From an uncultured cyanobacterium (GTDB taxonomy: Bacteria > Cyanobacteriota > Cyanobacteriia > CACIAM-69d), in NCBI GenBank assembly GCA_937883785.1, contig CALGDE010000131.1:1-36512 (forward strand): a stretch of 36,512 nt of DNA. Reading direction: 5' to 3'. This document shows positions 36,430 to 36,512 of this stretch, piece after piece. Under the pieces are notes generated by a model. That model made no database searches, was not told where the DNA came from, and saw only the letters and a program-made list of their open reading frames with translations. The position numbers were made by a program, and so were the translations under genes. Position 1 is the stretch's first letter. Every line of letters starts with the position of its first letter.

Positions 36430-36512
36430 CTACAGAGCATTACCGCGAGGCAGTACTTCCTCAGGGAATACAAAGTTCTCGTGGGGCTGATCTTGAGGAG
36501 CCATCCAGGCAC
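36430..36512 (-). CDS. psbD: Photosystem II D2 protein, C-terminal end (partial)
   Basis: Reading leftward from the window edge, the last 26 codons encode AWMAPQDQPHENFVFPEEVL followed by PRGNAL and a TAG stop. This is the invariant C-terminus of D2, the reaction-centre partner of D1 in the thylakoid membrane. Only ~27 of the usual ~352 codons lie in this window; the rest continues beyond the right edge. In most cyanobacteria psbD overlaps psbC downstream. Here the gene instead ends with a terminator and no psbC follows, so this is likely a stand-alone extra psbD copy (such copies are often called psbD2). Confidence 0.93.
   Translation of the reverse strand, partial: AWMAPQDQPHENFVFPEEVLPRGNAL

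Overview
This window is chromosomal DNA from a cyanobacterium. The palindrome GCGATCGC (HIP1) recurs throughout. The RNA polymerase beta-prime subunit is split into rpoC1 and rpoC2. The plastid/cyanobacterial ribosomal protein PSRP-3 (Ycf65) is present, and the right edge cuts into the 3' end of psbD (photosystem II D2). I cannot name the genus from sequence alone.

Layout from left to right. (1) 1-5.3 kb holds a small exported protein, an EAL/degenerate-GGDEF signalling protein, a hotdog thioesterase of the 1,4-dihydroxy-2-naphthoyl-CoA hydrolase type (phylloquinone pathway) with a large insert, a 15-bp tandem repeat, a beta-hydroxyacid dehydrogenase and a HAD phosphatase. (2) 5.3-6.5 kb holds ycf65, with a good promoter and terminator, and a NUDIX hydrolase with an altered box. 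(3) 6.6-9.1 kb is an accessory-looking, more A/T-rich block: a 2OG-Fe(II) oxygenase coupled to a GNAT acetyltransferase, facing an ATP-grasp ligase-like gene and ending in a relic resembling an IS200/IS605 tnpB 3' end. This is the best candidate for an undescribed small-molecule or peptide-modifying locus. (4) 9.2-14.1 kb holds hslO (Hsp33), hemB, two small conserved-type genes and hemL. hemB and hemL are early steps of tetrapyrrole synthesis. (5) 14.4-22.6 kb holds a 2270-residue secreted RTX protein with an N-terminal DUF4347 domain, a ~400-residue internal duplication, about 480 residues of calcium-binding repeats and a proline-rich tail. A divergent SGNH/CE3-like esterase lies across a ~740-bp intergenic region. 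(6) 22.6-24.1 kb holds degenerate repeat or transposon relics, a DUF4330 membrane protein and strong hairpins. (7) 24-35.3 kb is the conserved housekeeping run, read leftward: rpsT, tatD, rpoB, rpoC1, rpoC2. (8) 35.4-36.5 kb holds a pterin-4a-carbinolamine dehydratase, a 690-bp gene-poor stretch and the psbD 3' end with its terminator.

No rRNA, tRNA, CRISPR array or intact insertion sequence was recognised. Several terminators are clear from perfect stem-loops with T tracts. Start codons were moved from the longest open frame wherever a Shine-Dalgarno site, a family start or an embedded terminator argued for it.
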